In this document: positions 1 through 8,924 of the stretch, one piece after another
How positions within the stretch are numbered: the stretch's first letter is position 1
How the letters are laid out: every line of letters begins with the position of its first letter
From: Haematobacter genomosp. 1
Lineage (GTDB): Bacteria > Pseudomonadota > Alphaproteobacteria > Rhodobacterales > Rhodobacteraceae
Length of the DNA: 64,000 nt
Direction of reading: 5' to 3'
Assembly: GCF_002196855.1 (NCBI RefSeq)
Contig: NZ_NIPW01000011.1
Coordinates: 145,954-209,953 of the forward strand
Made by a program: the position numbers and the translations under genes
Notes under the pieces: generated by a model
Database searches by the model: none
What the model was told of the DNA's origin: nothing
The model's input: only the letters and a program-made list of their open reading frames with translations

Positions 1-1
1 G

Positions 2-1378
2 GTCTTTGTGCGCGGTCATGCGAAGGACTTCGATCACTGGCGCGATTCCGGCGCGGACGGTTGGGCCTATGCCGATGTGCTGCCCTATTTCCGCCGGATG
101 GAGACATGGCACGGCGGAGAGCCGGACGCGTTCCGGGGCGCCTCCGGCCCGCTGCATGTCACGCGCGGGTCTCGGGAAAACCCGCTGTTCGACGCCTTTG
201 TCGAAGCGGGTGCCGAGGCGGGATATCCCGTGACGGCGGACTACAACGGCCGCCAGCAGGAGGGGTTCGGCGCGATGGAGGCGACGATCTGGCGCGGGCG
301 GCGCTGGTCGGCGGCGAATGCCTATCTGAAACCCGCCCTGCGCCGTCCCAATGTCCGGCTCGTGCGGGGCTTTGCCCGGCGCGTGGTGTTCGAGGGGCGC
401 CGTGCGGTGGGGGTGGAGCTTCAGCGCCATGGACGCACGGAAGTGATCCGGGCGCGGCGGGAAGTGGTGCTGGCCGCCTCCTCCATCAATACGCCGAAGC
501 TGCTGATGCTCTCCGGCATCGGGCCTGCTCCGGCGCTCTCGGCCCTCGGCCTGCCGGTGGTCGCGGACCGGCGGGGGGTGGGGCAGAACCTCCAGGATCA
601 CCTCGAGATCTACATGCAATATGCGGCCGCCCGGCCCATCACGCTGTTCCGGTACTGGAACCTGCTGGGCAAGGCCTATGTCGGGGCGCGCTGGCTTTTC
701 ACCCGCACCGGGCCGGGGGCGTCGAATCAGTTCGAGGCCTGTGGCTTCATCCGTTCAGCCGCCGGGGTGGATTATCCCGACATCCAGTACCACTTCCTGC
801 CGCTCGCCGTGCGCTACGATGGCAAGGCGGTTGCGGAGGGGCACGGGTTTCAGGTCCATGTGGGGCCGATGCGGTCCGGCAGCCGGGGGGAGGTCACCCT
901 GCGCTCCGCCGACCCGGCGGAACCGCCTCGCATCCGCTTCAACTACATGTCGAAAGACGAGGACTGGCGCGACTTCCGCAGGGCCATCCGGCTCACCCGC
1001 GAGATCTTCGGCCAGCCCGCCATGACCCCCCATGTGAAGGCGGAGCTGCAGCCCGGCCCGGCCGTGGACAGCGACGCGGAGCTGGACGCCTTTCTGCGCG
1101 CGCATGTGGAAAGCGCCTATCACCCCTGCGGCACGGCGCGGATGGGGCGGGCGGAGGATCCGATGGCGGTGGTGGACCCGGAGTGCCGGGTGATCGGTGT
1201 GGAGGGGCTGCGCGTTGCCGACAGTTCCATCTTCCCGCGCATCACGAACGGCAATCTCAACGCCCCGTCGATCATGGTCGGGGAAAAGGCCGCGGATCAC
1301 CTGCTGGGCCGGGTGCCCTTGCCGCCCTCCAACGCGGAACCGTGGGTAAATCCCGCGTGGCAGACATCCCAGCGGTGA
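2..1378 (+). CDS. betA: Choline dehydrogenase (GMC oxidoreductase), 5' end cut off
   Basis: FAD-dependent GMC oxidoreductase that oxidises choline towards glycine betaine, an osmoprotectant. The N-terminal Rossmann part lies before the window; the frame is already open at base 2 with the [11 protein letters not shown] block. Visible signatures are GMC signature 2 ([17 protein letters not shown]), a QNLQDHLE block, the BetA-like stretches [14 protein letters not shown] and [14 protein letters not shown], and the active-site His/Asn pair in [10 protein letters not shown] and [10 protein letters not shown]. These internal blocks fit BetA better than other GMC alcohol dehydrogenases. 458 residues are visible of the usual 550 or so. 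Presumably the last gene of a bet operon, though the upstream genes are not visible. Confidence 0.85.
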   Translation, partial: VFVRGHAKDFDHWRDSGADGWAYADVLPYFRRMETWHGGEPDAFRGASGPLHVTRGSRENPLFDAFVEAGAEAGYPVTADYNGRQQEGFGAMEATIWRGRRWSAANAYLKPALRRPNVRLVRGFARRVVFEGRRAVGVELQRHGRTEVIRARREVVLAASSINTPKLLMLSGIGPAPALSALGLPVVADRRGVGQNLQDHLEIYMQYAAARPITLFRYWNLLGKAYVGARWLFTRTGPGASNQFEACGFIRSAAGVDYPDIQYHFLPLAVRYDGKAVAEGHGFQVHVGPMRSGSRGEVTLRSADPAEPPRIRFNYMSKDEDWRDFRRAIRLTREIFGQPAMTPHVKAELQPGPAVDSDAELDAFLRAHVESAYHPCGTARMGRAEDPMAVVDPECRVIGVEGLRVADSSIFPRITNGNLNAPSIMVGEKAADHLLGRVPLPPSNAEPWVNPAWQTSQR

Positions 1379-1381
1379 GCC

Positions 1382-1792
1382 TCAGGTGTGCAGTCGGCGG
1401 CCTCCGGCGGAGGCGAGCTCCAGAAGGCTCATGTCGAGGCGTCGGTTGAACCGGCGCAACTCGCTCAGCACCATGGTCGGGGCGGGCAGCGGGTCAGTCA
1501 CGGCGACGACGGAGCCCCGATAGTTGCACCGATCCAGCAGGCGAACGAGATCGACGATATCGAACTGGCGGGCGACGATGGGGGACAGGATGCAATCCGG
1601 CGCGATGCGGCGGACGAATTCCGGGCTGATCGTCGTGAACCGGCAGTAGATCATGGAAACGCCGCCGGGGAACTGCTGGATGAGCGGTGCGAGCGAGGGG
1701 CCGGGCTCAACCAGCAAAAGCCGATCGGATTCGGGTCCGATCGCGTCTTTTGGCTGCTTGAGCCAATCAGGCGCCGCGGACAGGCAGCTCAT
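1382..1792 (-). CDS. Hypothetical protein, 136 aa
   Basis: Unrecognised cytoplasmic protein of 136 residues, convergent with betA (stops 3 bp apart). It has no signal peptide or membrane segment. The alternating hydrophobic pattern (DRLLLVEPGPSLAPLIQQ, then GVSMIYCRF, DCILSPIVA, GSVVAVTDPLP) resembles a receiver-like alpha/beta fold, but the phospho-acceptor Asp and Lys pattern is not evident, so this is only a structural guess. Start ATG at 1792 is the first in frame and the Shine-Dalgarno sequence is weak. It shares a promoter-sized divergent gap with phoR. Confidence 0.55.
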   Translation of the reverse strand: MSCLSAAPDWLKQPKDAIGPESDRLLLVEPGPSLAPLIQQFPGGVSMIYCRFTTISPEFVRRIAPDCILSPIVARQFDIVDLVRLLDRCNYRGSVVAVTDPLPAPTMVLSELRRFNRRLDMSLLELASAGGRRLHT

Positions 1793-1999
1793 TCGAAAGT
1801 TACCATGTCATCTGCCCTGCCAAAAGACTGCACATCCAAAGGTTTAAACCCTTGTGTGGGTCACACGCAAAAGTATTCTCGATAATGTGAGCGATACAAG
1901 CAATTTCTGAGCGGAGATGTTCGGGAGCGACTTGCGATGTCGATTCGCGCGCGTCACACAGGCGTGAGCGTCGTTTAAAGCAGCGAAAGGATTAAAACA

Positions 2000-3061
2000 A
2001 TGAGCAGCGCGACGGCGGACGAGGCCCTGAAATCGCTGGTCGCGGGCGTGCCGATTCCCCTCCTGCTGATCGATGAGGCGGACCGGATCCTGGCCACCAA
2101 TGACGCGGCGGTCCGCCTGTTCGGGCTGGCGGTCGAGGCGCGTCATTACCTCACCGTGATCCGGCAGCCTGCCGTGACGAGTTGTATCGAGGCCACGCGC
2201 CGGACCGGGCGGGAGACACAGGGCCGAATGCTCATCGCCGGTCCGTCGCTCGACCGCTCGTTCCGGGTGGTGACCACGCCCGTATTGGACAGGCGGGTGC
2301 TCGTCTCGCTGGAGGAGATCACGGATGTGGAGCAGGCGAGCCGCATCCGGCGCGACTTCGTCGCCAATGTCAGCCATGAGATGCGCACGCCGCTGACGGC
2401 GCTTCTCGGCTTCATCGAAACACTTCGCGGGGCGGCGCGGGATGACGCGGCGGCGCGGGAGCGGTTCCTGTCCATCATGGCGCGGGAGGCGGAGCGGATG
2501 AACCGGCTCGTCGCGGATCTGCTGTCGCTCACGCGCGTGGAATCGGAGGAGCGCGTCCGGCCGACCGCACCGGTCGATCTCGCCGCGCTCGTGCGTTCCG
2601 CGGCGGCCAGCCTCCGGCCGGTGGCGGAAGCGGCGGGCGCGGAGATCGAGCTGACCGGCGCCGCCGAGCCGCTTACCGCGCCGGGAGACGCTGACCAGCT
2701 GACGCAGGTGCTTACCAACCTCATCGAGAACGCGCTGAAATATGGCGGCCCGGGTCGCGTGACGGTGGCGCTTTCGGGCCAGTCGCGCGACCCGGTGCTG
2801 AAAAGACCGGTTGCGCGGATCGACGTGATCGACCGGGGAGAGGGGATAGATGACCTCCACCTGCCGCGCCTGACAGAGCGGTTCTACCGTGTGGACAGTC
2901 ACCGCTCCCGCGAGAAGGGCGGGACCGGGCTTGGCCTTGCGATCGTGAAGCATATCGTCAACCGTCACCGGGGCCGCCTGAAGATCGAAAGCCGGAAGGG
3001 GGAGGGAAGCCGATTCACCGTCCTGCTGCCCAGATCAGACAGCATGGAACCGGAGAGCTGA
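2000..3061 (+). CDS. phoR: Phosphate regulon sensor histidine kinase PhoR (soluble form)
   Basis: Histidine kinase expected to phosphorylate PhoB when phosphate is scarce. A PAS-like sensor region spans roughly residues 10-110, followed by HisKA with the phospho-acceptor His126 in VSHEMRTPL. The HATPase_c domain shows the N box (NLIENALKYG), G1 (DRGEGI), F box (ERFYRVD) and G2 (GGTGLGLAI). At 353 residues it lacks the N-terminal membrane helices of E. coli PhoR, so it should be cytosolic and sense through PstSCAB-PhoU. It precedes the pst operon while phoB ends it. Start ATG 2000 follows an AAAGGA-like ribosome site. Confidence 0.9.
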   Translation: MSSATADEALKSLVAGVPIPLLLIDEADRILATNDAAVRLFGLAVEARHYLTVIRQPAVTSCIEATRRTGRETQGRMLIAGPSLDRSFRVVTTPVLDRRVLVSLEEITDVEQASRIRRDFVANVSHEMRTPLTALLGFIETLRGAARDDAAARERFLSIMAREAERMNRLVADLLSLTRVESEERVRPTAPVDLAALVRSAAASLRPVAEAAGAEIELTGAAEPLTAPGDADQLTQVLTNLIENALKYGGPGRVTVALSGQSRDPVLKRPVARIDVIDRGEGIDDLHLPRLTERFYRVDSHRSREKGGTGLGLAIVKHIVNRHRGRLKIESRKGEGSRFTVLLPRSDSMEPES

Positions 3062-3093
3062 GAGGGCGTTATCTCAAATTGGGGAGAGTTCGC

Positions 3094-3423
3094 ATGTCCA
3101 TCATCCGAAGCAGCCTGCTTGCCGCCACCCTGATCTTCAGTCCTGCGATCCTTGCGGCGCAGGCCGCCGTGGAGACACCGAAGGTCGGCACGGCCGGAGA
3201 GTGCGAGGGCGGTGTGGCACAACCGGCAACGGGTGTGGCGCAGGGGCCATCCAGCGGCACCGCACCGGGGAATGCCGGTTCTACGGGTTGGAGCGGCGGT
3301 ACGGGCGGCTCCAATACCGGAACGGTGCCTGCGGGCGCTTTGCCGGAATCGAAAACCTGGCAGCCGAAGACCGCCTCCGGGTTAGACCTCATGGGCGTCA
3401 AGAAGGTTGCGCCTGACTGCTGA
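3094..3423 (+). CDS. Small exported Gly/Thr/Ser-rich protein
   Basis: 109-residue protein of unknown function between phoR and pstS. The start ATG 3094 is preceded by GGGGAG at good spacing, better than the TTG 15 bp upstream. The N-terminus is a clear Sec signal (MSIIRSSLLAATLIFSPAI, cleavage probably after AQA). The mature part is low-complexity with GSTGWSGGTGGSNTG in the middle and single cysteines near each end (GECEGG and the C-terminal DC). Likely periplasmic or secreted. The location suggests a phosphate-starvation role, but this is inferred from neighbourhood only. Confidence 0.7.
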   Translation: MSIIRSSLLAATLIFSPAILAAQAAVETPKVGTAGECEGGVAQPATGVAQGPSSGTAPGNAGSTGWSGGTGGSNTGTVPAGALPESKTWQPKTASGLDLMGVKKVAPDC

Positions 3424-3613
3424 TCGAACGGATTGGTGTGGAAACGGTGCCCTCGGGGGAGCGGCTTAAAAACCTGCTGGTTTCCGCGCCCTTCATGAAG
3501 AATACCCCTGTCCGGTAAACCTCGCGGAACCGGGTTCAGAGGGAGTGGGTCTCCCCCGTTATTTCGTGGGTCGGGGGACCCGCCTGTGCCAGAACGCTCC
3601 CCTGCTTTTGGCG

Positions 3614-3642
3614 ATGTCATGAAACTGTTACTCTTGTGTCAC
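3614..3642 (+). promoter_or_regulatory. Three-repeat Pho box (PhoB operator) before pstS
   Basis: Three 7-bp units with exact 4-bp spacers: ATGTCAT (3614-3620), CTGTTAC (3625-3631), GTGTCAC (3636-3642). They match the Pho-box consensus CTGTCAT-N4-CTGTCAT in unit length and spacing. The site lies 87 bp before the pstS start, fitting PhoB activation of the operon, which itself encodes PhoB. Confidence 0.8.
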
Positions 3643-3728
3643 ATAGTGGTCGCATCCTGGTCTTAGGAGACCTGCGGAAGGTCGCTTCACGGCGGTCGCC
3701 ATATTGATCGGGCTAACAGGAGTTTTCC

Positions 3729-4754
3729 ATGTCCATCGTCCGTAACACTGCCTCCGTCGTCGCGATAATCGCGGCCGGGGCTTGTGCCGCCTCCGCACGT
3801 GATGTCGTTCAGGTGGCCGGATCCTCCACCGTTCTCCCCTATGCGTCGATCGTGGCCGAGGCTTTTGGCGAGAACTTCGACTTCAAGACCCCGGTCGTGC
3901 AATCCGGCGGTTCTTCCGCAGGCCTGAAGCAGTTCTGCGAGGGCGTGGCTGACAATACCATCGACATCGCCAACTCCTCCCGTCCGATCCGTCCGGCCGA
4001 GGTCGAGACCTGCAAGGCCAACGGCGTGACCGAGATCATGGAAGTGCGCATCGGTTACGACGGGATCGTTTTCGCCTCCGACCGTTCCGCGCAGGACTTC
4101 GCCTTCACCCCCGCCGACTGGTACAAGGCACTGGCCGCGCAGACCTTCGTGGACGGCAAGCTGGTTGCCAATACGGTTTCCAGCTGGGATCAGGTCAACC
4201 CGGCCTTCGCCAAGCAGGAGATCGTGGCCTATGTCCCGGGCACCAAGCACGGCACGCGGGAGGTCTTCATCGAGAAGGTCATCCAGGAGGGCTGCGAGGC
4301 CACCGGCGCGCTGAAGGCGATGACGGATGCCCTTGGCAAGGATGAGGCGCTGAAGGCCTGCACCACCCTGCGCACCGATGGCCGCTCCGTTGACATCGAC
4401 GGCGACTATACCGAGACGCTGGCCCGCATCCAGTCCAACAAGGCCGGGATCGGCGTGTTCGGCCTGTCGTTCTACGAGCAGAACACCAATACGCTGAAGG
4501 TCGCCACGATGGACGGGATCGTTCCTTCGGTGGAATCGATCTCCACCGGCGAATACCCGGTTTCCCGCCCGCTGTTCTTTTACGTGAAGAAGCAGCACAT
4601 CGGCCAGATCCCCGGCCTGCTGGAATTTGCGGAGTTCTTCGTCTCGGACGACATTGCGGGTCCGGGCGGTCCGCTCGCGCAATACGGGCTTGTGCCCGAT
4701 CCGAAACTGGCCGACACGCAGGCCGCCGTCGCGTCCCAGGCGGCGATGAACTGA
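3729..4754 (+). CDS. pstS: Phosphate ABC transporter, substrate-binding protein PstS
   Basis: Periplasmic phosphate-binding protein of the high-affinity Pst transporter, 341 residues. It has a signal peptide (cleavage probably near residues 20-23, ASA/RDVV). The phosphate-loop region VAGSSTVLPYA starts the mature chain, and QSGGSSAGLKQFCEG and GTKHGTREVF are further PstS-type ligand loops. This is the PstS group lacking the E. coli-type C-terminus. Start ATG 3729 follows AGGAG. First gene of pstSCAB-phoU-phoB, directly behind the Pho box. A hairpin after the stop probably lets pstS be expressed above the membrane genes. Confidence 0.95.
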   Translation: MSIVRNTASVVAIIAAGACAASARDVVQVAGSSTVLPYASIVAEAFGENFDFKTPVVQSGGSSAGLKQFCEGVADNTIDIANSSRPIRPAEVETCKANGVTEIMEVRIGYDGIVFASDRSAQDFAFTPADWYKALAAQTFVDGKLVANTVSSWDQVNPAFAKQEIVAYVPGTKHGTREVFIEKVIQEGCEATGALKAMTDALGKDEALKACTTLRTDGRSVDIDGDYTETLARIQSNKAGIGVFGLSFYEQNTNTLKVATMDGIVPSVESISTGEYPVSRPLFFYVKKQHIGQIPGLLEFAEFFVSDDIAGPGGPLAQYGLVPDPKLADTQAAVASQAAMN

Positions 4755-4764
4755 CACCCGGACA

Positions 4765-4782
4765 GGGCGGCGCGAGCCGCCC
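4765..4782 (+). terminator. Intercistronic hairpin between pstS and pstC
   Basis: Perfect 7-bp stem GGGCGGC / GCCGCCC with GCGA tetraloop followed by a pyrimidine-rich tail (4783-4793). Likely a partial terminator or 3'-end stabiliser that raises pstS mRNA over pstC; there is no real U tract, so full termination is unlikely. Confidence 0.55.
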
Positions 4783-4812
4783 TCCTTCCTTTCAGAGGCT
4801 CGAACGCGCGCC

Positions 4813-6024
4813 ATGTCCCTCCCCTGGATTATCCTCATCGTGCTGGCCCTCGCCGCGGCGGGCTTTCTGCTCGGCCGCGGTCGGGCGTTGAGCAGTCCCG
4901 ACTCCCGGATGCTGCATTCGCTACCCGCCTTCCACGGCTGGTTCGTGGCGCTGTCCACCGCTGTCCCCGCGCTGCTGTGGCTGCTGGTGGGGCTGCTGGC
5001 GCTTCCCCTGCTGGCGGCGGGCGACGGGGCGCGGGGGCAGGGTTTCACCGTCGTCGTGGTCATCACCGTCCTGCTCTCCCTTGCCGGTCTTGCCCTGTCG
5101 CTGAAGCGCGTCTCGCCTGACTTCCGCGCGCGGAACGTGGTGGAGCGGTTCTCCCTCCTCATGCTGATCCTCGCCTCCACGATCGCCATCCTGACGACGC
5201 TGGGCATCGTCCTGTCGATGTTGTTCGAGACGATGAACTTCTTCAGCCAATACCCCTGGCAGGACTTCTTCTTCTCCCTGACCTGGGCGCCCGCCTTCCA
5301 CGGGCAGAGCCAGCTTGGCATCCTGCCGCTGCTGTGGGGCACCCTTTACATTTCCTTCATCGCGCTGGCCGTAGCGGTTCCGATCGGGCTGTTCGCGGCG
5401 ATCTACATGTCGGAATACGCCTCCAAGCCCTTCCGGTCGGTGGCCAAGCCGCTGATCGAGATTCTCGCAGGCATCCCGACCATTGTTTATGGCCTTTTCG
5501 CCCTGATCACCGTCGGGCCGCTGCTGCGCGACTGGATCGCCCAGCCGACCGGGCTTGGCACGTCCGGCTCTTCGGTGATGACGGCGGGGCTGGTGATGGG
5601 GGTCATGCTGATCCCCTTTGTCTCCTCGCTCTCCGACGACATCATGAACGCGGTGCCGCAGAGCCTGCGCGACGGCTCCTTCGGGCTTGGCGCGACGAAG
5701 TCGGAAACCATCCGGCAGGTCGTGCTGCCCGCGGCGCTGCCGGGGATCGTGGGGGCGGTGCTGCTCGCCACCTCCCGCGCCATCGGTGAGACCATGATCG
5801 TCGTTCTGGGAGCGGGGGCGGCTGCGCAGATGTCGCTCAACCCGTTCGAGGCGATGACCACCGTCACGGTCAAGATCGTCAGCCAGCTGACCGGCGACAC
5901 CGATTTCGCCTCGCCCGAAACGCTGGTGGCTTTCGCGCTGGGTCTGACGCTCTTCGTGATGACGCTGGGGCTCAATGTGCTCGCGCTCCACATCGTGCGC
6001 AAATACCGGGAGCAATACGAATGA
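4813..6024 (+). CDS. pstC: Phosphate ABC transporter permease PstC
   Basis: Inner-membrane permease subunit, 403 residues, that forms the phosphate channel with PstA. The N-terminus has extra hydrophobic helices (residues about 1-25, 37-60, 70-95) before the canonical binding-protein-dependent transport domain. Typical blocks are PIGLFAAIYMSEYAS, IPTIVYGLFA and the EAA coupling loop SLRDGSFGLGATKSETI that docks PstB. Long relative to E. coli PstC (319), a form with an N-terminal extension. Its stop overlaps the pstA start by 4 bp (ATGA), implying translational coupling. Confidence 0.93.
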   Translation: MSLPWIILIVLALAAAGFLLGRGRALSSPDSRMLHSLPAFHGWFVALSTAVPALLWLLVGLLALPLLAAGDGARGQGFTVVVVITVLLSLAGLALSLKRVSPDFRARNVVERFSLLMLILASTIAILTTLGIVLSMLFETMNFFSQYPWQDFFFSLTWAPAFHGQSQLGILPLLWGTLYISFIALAVAVPIGLFAAIYMSEYASKPFRSVAKPLIEILAGIPTIVYGLFALITVGPLLRDWIAQPTGLGTSGSSVMTAGLVMGVMLIPFVSSLSDDIMNAVPQSLRDGSFGLGATKSETIRQVVLPAALPGIVGAVLLATSRAIGETMIVVLGAGAAAQMSLNPFEAMTTVTVKIVSQLTGDTDFASPETLVAFALGLTLFVMTLGLNVLALHIVRKYREQYE

Positions 6025-7382
6025 CCGACGCAACCGCCGGATCGACGCCCGCGCCGCGCCGCGAGAGCACCCAGCGTTCCCTTCTGAAGCAGGATGCGCG
6101 GACGCGCCGCCGGAACGCGGCGGAGGCGCGGTTCCGCTCCTATGGCCTCATCGCCTGTCTGCTGGGCGTGCTGGCGCTTGTCGGGCTGCTGACATCCGTG
6201 CTCGGCAATGGCCTTTCCTCCTTCCGCCAGACCTATGTCGAACTGACGGTTCATCTTGACGCCGACAAGCTCGACCCTTCGGGGGCGCGCGACCCTGCCG
6301 CCATCGCAAAGGTCACGACCTTCGGTTATGCGCCGCTGATCGAGCGGGCGATGCGGGAGGCGCTGGCCGCTCGCGGCATCGCCATCGACGGGCTGTCGGA
6401 AAAGGAAGCCGCCGGCATCATTTCCCGAGACGCCGCCGCGCAGCTCCGCAACCATGTGCTCGCCAACCCGGAGGTCATCGGCACCGACGTGTCCTTCGAC
6501 GTTCTCGCGAACGGGCGCATCGACGGCTATATGAAGGGCCGCGTGACGCGCGAGACGGCGGAGACGGACAGCATGGTCACACCGGGGCAGCTGCAGCTCG
6601 CCGCCGCGTTGCGCGATGCAGGGCTGCTGGAGTTGAAGTTCAACCCCTCCTTCATCACCGGCTCCGACGCCTCCGACCAGCGCCCCGAAAGCGCCGGACT
6701 GGGGATCGCGATCTTGGGCTCGCTCTACATGATGCTGATCGTGCTGGTGCTCGCCCTTCCCATCGGTGTCGCCGCCTCCATCTATCTTGAGGAGTTCGCG
6801 CCGAAGAACCGCTGGACCGATCTGATCGAGGTCAACATCTCCAACCTCGCCGCGGTGCCCTCCATCGTGTTCGGTATCCTTGGCCTTGCGATCTTCATCA
6901 ACTTCGTCGGCCTGCCGCAATCCGCGCCCATCGTGGGCGGTCTGGTGCTGACCTTGATGACGCTGCCGACGATCATCATATCCACCCGGGCGGCGCTGAA
7001 GGCCGTGCCGCCCTCCATCCGCGATGCGGCGCTCGGGGTGGGCGCGTCCCGGATGCAGGCGGTGTTCCACCACGTCCTTCCGCTCGCCATGCCGGGGATC
7101 CTCACGGGGACGATCATCGGTCTGGCGCAGGCACTGGGTGAGACCGCGCCGCTTCTGCTGATCGGGATGGTGGCCTTCGTACGGGACTTCCCGGCAGCCC
7201 CGCCGGAAGGGCTTTTCGATCCTGCCTCCGCCCTGCCGGTGCAGGTGTTCAACTGGACCCAACGGGCGGACCCCGCCTTCGTCGAGCGGGCCTCGGGCGC
7301 GATCATCGTGCTCCTCGCCTTCCTGCTCGTGATGAATATCGTGGCCGTCGTGCTGCGTCGGCGCTTCGAACGCCGCTGGTAA
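6021..7382 (+). CDS. pstA: Phosphate ABC transporter permease PstA (extended N-terminal form)
   Basis: Second permease subunit, 453 residues. After one N-terminal membrane helix (about residues 45-65) comes a roughly 150-residue hydrophilic, probably periplasmic, domain (DUF3333-like) absent from E. coli PstA (296 residues). The transport domain follows with LPIGVAASIYLEEFAPKN, VPSIVFGILG and the EAA loop SIRDAALGVGASRMQAV. The start overlaps pstC by 4 bp. The extension is a known variant of PstA in alphaproteobacteria; its role is unclear. Confidence 0.92.
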   Translation: MTDATAGSTPAPRRESTQRSLLKQDARTRRRNAAEARFRSYGLIACLLGVLALVGLLTSVLGNGLSSFRQTYVELTVHLDADKLDPSGARDPAAIAKVTTFGYAPLIERAMREALAARGIAIDGLSEKEAAGIISRDAAAQLRNHVLANPEVIGTDVSFDVLANGRIDGYMKGRVTRETAETDSMVTPGQLQLAAALRDAGLLELKFNPSFITGSDASDQRPESAGLGIAILGSLYMMLIVLVLALPIGVAASIYLEEFAPKNRWTDLIEVNISNLAAVPSIVFGILGLAIFINFVGLPQSAPIVGGLVLTLMTLPTIIISTRAALKAVPPSIRDAALGVGASRMQAVFHHVLPLAMPGILTGTIIGLAQALGETAPLLLIGMVAFVRDFPAAPPEGLFDPASALPVQVFNWTQRADPAFVERASGAIIVLLAFLLVMNIVAVVLRRRFERRW

Positions 7383-7394
7383 CGGAGTAAGCTC

Positions 7395-8192
7395 ATGAAC
7401 GACATGCGCATTACGGAGAGATTGGTGGACGACACCAGCAACAAGATCGCCGCCCGGAACGTCCAGGTCTTCTATGGCGATACCCACGCGATCAAGGATG
7501 TGAGCGTGGACATCCGCGACCGGATGGTGACCGCCTTCATCGGCCCCTCCGGTTGTGGCAAGTCCACCTTCCTGCGAACGCTGAACCGGATGAACGACAC
7601 GATCCAGGGATGCCGGGTGGAGGGGGAGATCCTGCTCGACAGCGAGGATATCTACGACAAGCGCGTCGATCCGGTGCAGCTCCGGGCAAAGGTCGGCATG
7701 GTGTTCCAGAAGCCGAACCCCTTCCCGAAGTCGATCTATGACAACGTGGCCTATGGGCCCCGCATCCATGGCCTGTCCCGGTCCAAGGCGGAACTGGACG
7801 AGATCGTGGAGAAGTCGCTTCGCCGCGCCGCCCTCTGGAACGAGGTGAAGGACCGGCTTGCCGCGCCCGGCACCGGGCTTTCGGGAGGCCAGCAGCAGCG
7901 GCTCTGCATCGCGCGGGCGGTGGCGACCTCGCCCGAGGTTCTGCTGATGGACGAACCGTGCTCCGCCCTCGACCCCATCGCGACTGCGCAGGTCGAGGAA
8001 CTGATCGACGAGCTTCGCGCGAATTTCTCCGTCGTGATCGTGACCCACTCCATGCAGCAGGCGGCACGGGTGAGCCAGAAGACCGCCTTCTTCCATCTCG
8101 GCCATCTCGTCGAATTCGGCGAGACCGGGGATATCTTCACCAATCCGAAAGACCCCCGGACCGAGAGCTACATCTCGGGCCGCATCGGCTGA
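7395..8192 (+). CDS. pstB: Phosphate ABC transporter ATP-binding protein PstB
   Basis: Cytoplasmic ATPase of the Pst transporter, 265 residues, the usual length. Walker [10 protein letters not shown] at about residues 50-58, Q-loop [15 protein letters not shown], signature [14 protein letters not shown], Walker [14 protein letters not shown], and the switch His in [10 protein letters not shown] are all intact. Start ATG 7395 has GGAG at about 8 nt, 12 bp after pstA. Confidence 0.97.
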   Translation: MNDMRITERLVDDTSNKIAARNVQVFYGDTHAIKDVSVDIRDRMVTAFIGPSGCGKSTFLRTLNRMNDTIQGCRVEGEILLDSEDIYDKRVDPVQLRAKVGMVFQKPNPFPKSIYDNVAYGPRIHGLSRSKAELDEIVEKSLRRAALWNEVKDRLAAPGTGLSGGQQQRLCIARAVATSPEVLLMDEPCSALDPIATAQVEELIDELRANFSVVIVTHSMQQAARVSQKTAFFHLGHLVEFGETGDIFTNPKDPRTESYISGRIG

Positions 8193-8204
8193 GCGGGAGC
8201 GACC

Positions 8205-8924
8205 ATGCCTGAGGTACATATCCAGTCCGCCTTCGACCGCGATCTCGAAGCGATCCAGGCGATGATCATGAAGATGGGCGGCATCGTCGAGACGCAGTTG
8301 CTCGACAGCGTGCAGGCGCTGGAGGAACGCGACGACGAGCTCGCCGCCCATGTCCGCGCCACAGACAAGCAGGTCGATCAGCTTGAGGAGCAGATCAATC
8401 TGGAGGCCGCCCGCGTCATCGCCATGCGGGCCCCCATCGCCACCGATCTGCGCACCGTGCTGACGGTGCTCAAGATCTCCAATAATCTGGAGCGGATCGG
8501 CGATTATGCGAAGAACCTCGCCAAGCGATCCGTCGTGCTCGGCCAGATGCCGCAGATCTCGGGCGCTGCCGGATCCATCCGGCGGATGTCCAAGGCGGTG
8601 GAGCAGATGCTGAAGGATGCGCTCGACGCCTATATCCACCGCGATGTTGAACTGGCCCGCGACGTGCGCGACCGCGACCAGGACGTGGATCAGATGTACA
8701 ACGCGCTGTTCCGCGAGTTCCTGACCCATATGATGGAGGATCCGCGCAACATCACCGCCTGCATGCACCTTCACTTCATCGCCAAGAACATCGAACGCTG
8801 CGGCGATCACGTCACCTCCATCGCGGAGCAGGTGATCTATCTCGCGACCGGCGAGATGCCCTCCGACAACCGGCCCAAGGCGGATGCGACATCGGCCCAG
8901 CCGATCATGGAGGATCGGGGATGA
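8205..8924 (+). CDS. phoU: Phosphate transport system regulator PhoU
   Basis: Cytoplasmic negative regulator linking PstSCAB to the PhoR kinase, 239 residues. Two PhoU helical repeats are visible, each with the metal-binding type block: ATDLRTVLTVLKISNNLERIGDYAKN, written here as ATDLRTVLTVLK then NNLERIGDYAKN in repeat 1, and HLHFIAKNIERCGDH in repeat 2. Start ATG 8205 has GGGAG upstream. The 3' end overlaps phoB by 4 bp (ATGA). Length and motifs are canonical. Confidence 0.95.
   Translation: MPEVHIQSAFDRDLEAIQAMIMKMGGIVETQLLDSVQALEERDDELAAHVRATDKQVDQLEEQINLEAARVIAMRAPIATDLRTVLTVLKISNNLERIGDYAKNLAKRSVVLGQMPQISGAAGSIRRMSKAVEQMLKDALDAYIHRDVELARDVRDRDQDVDQMYNALFREFLTHMMEDPRNITACMHLHFIAKNIERCGDHVTSIAEQVIYLATGEMPSDNRPKADATSAQPIMEDRG

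Noticed and set aside
1388..1885. 165-codon plus-strand frame
   Set aside because: Opposite the 136-aa gene, which has better composition and position; the translation here is shadow-like.
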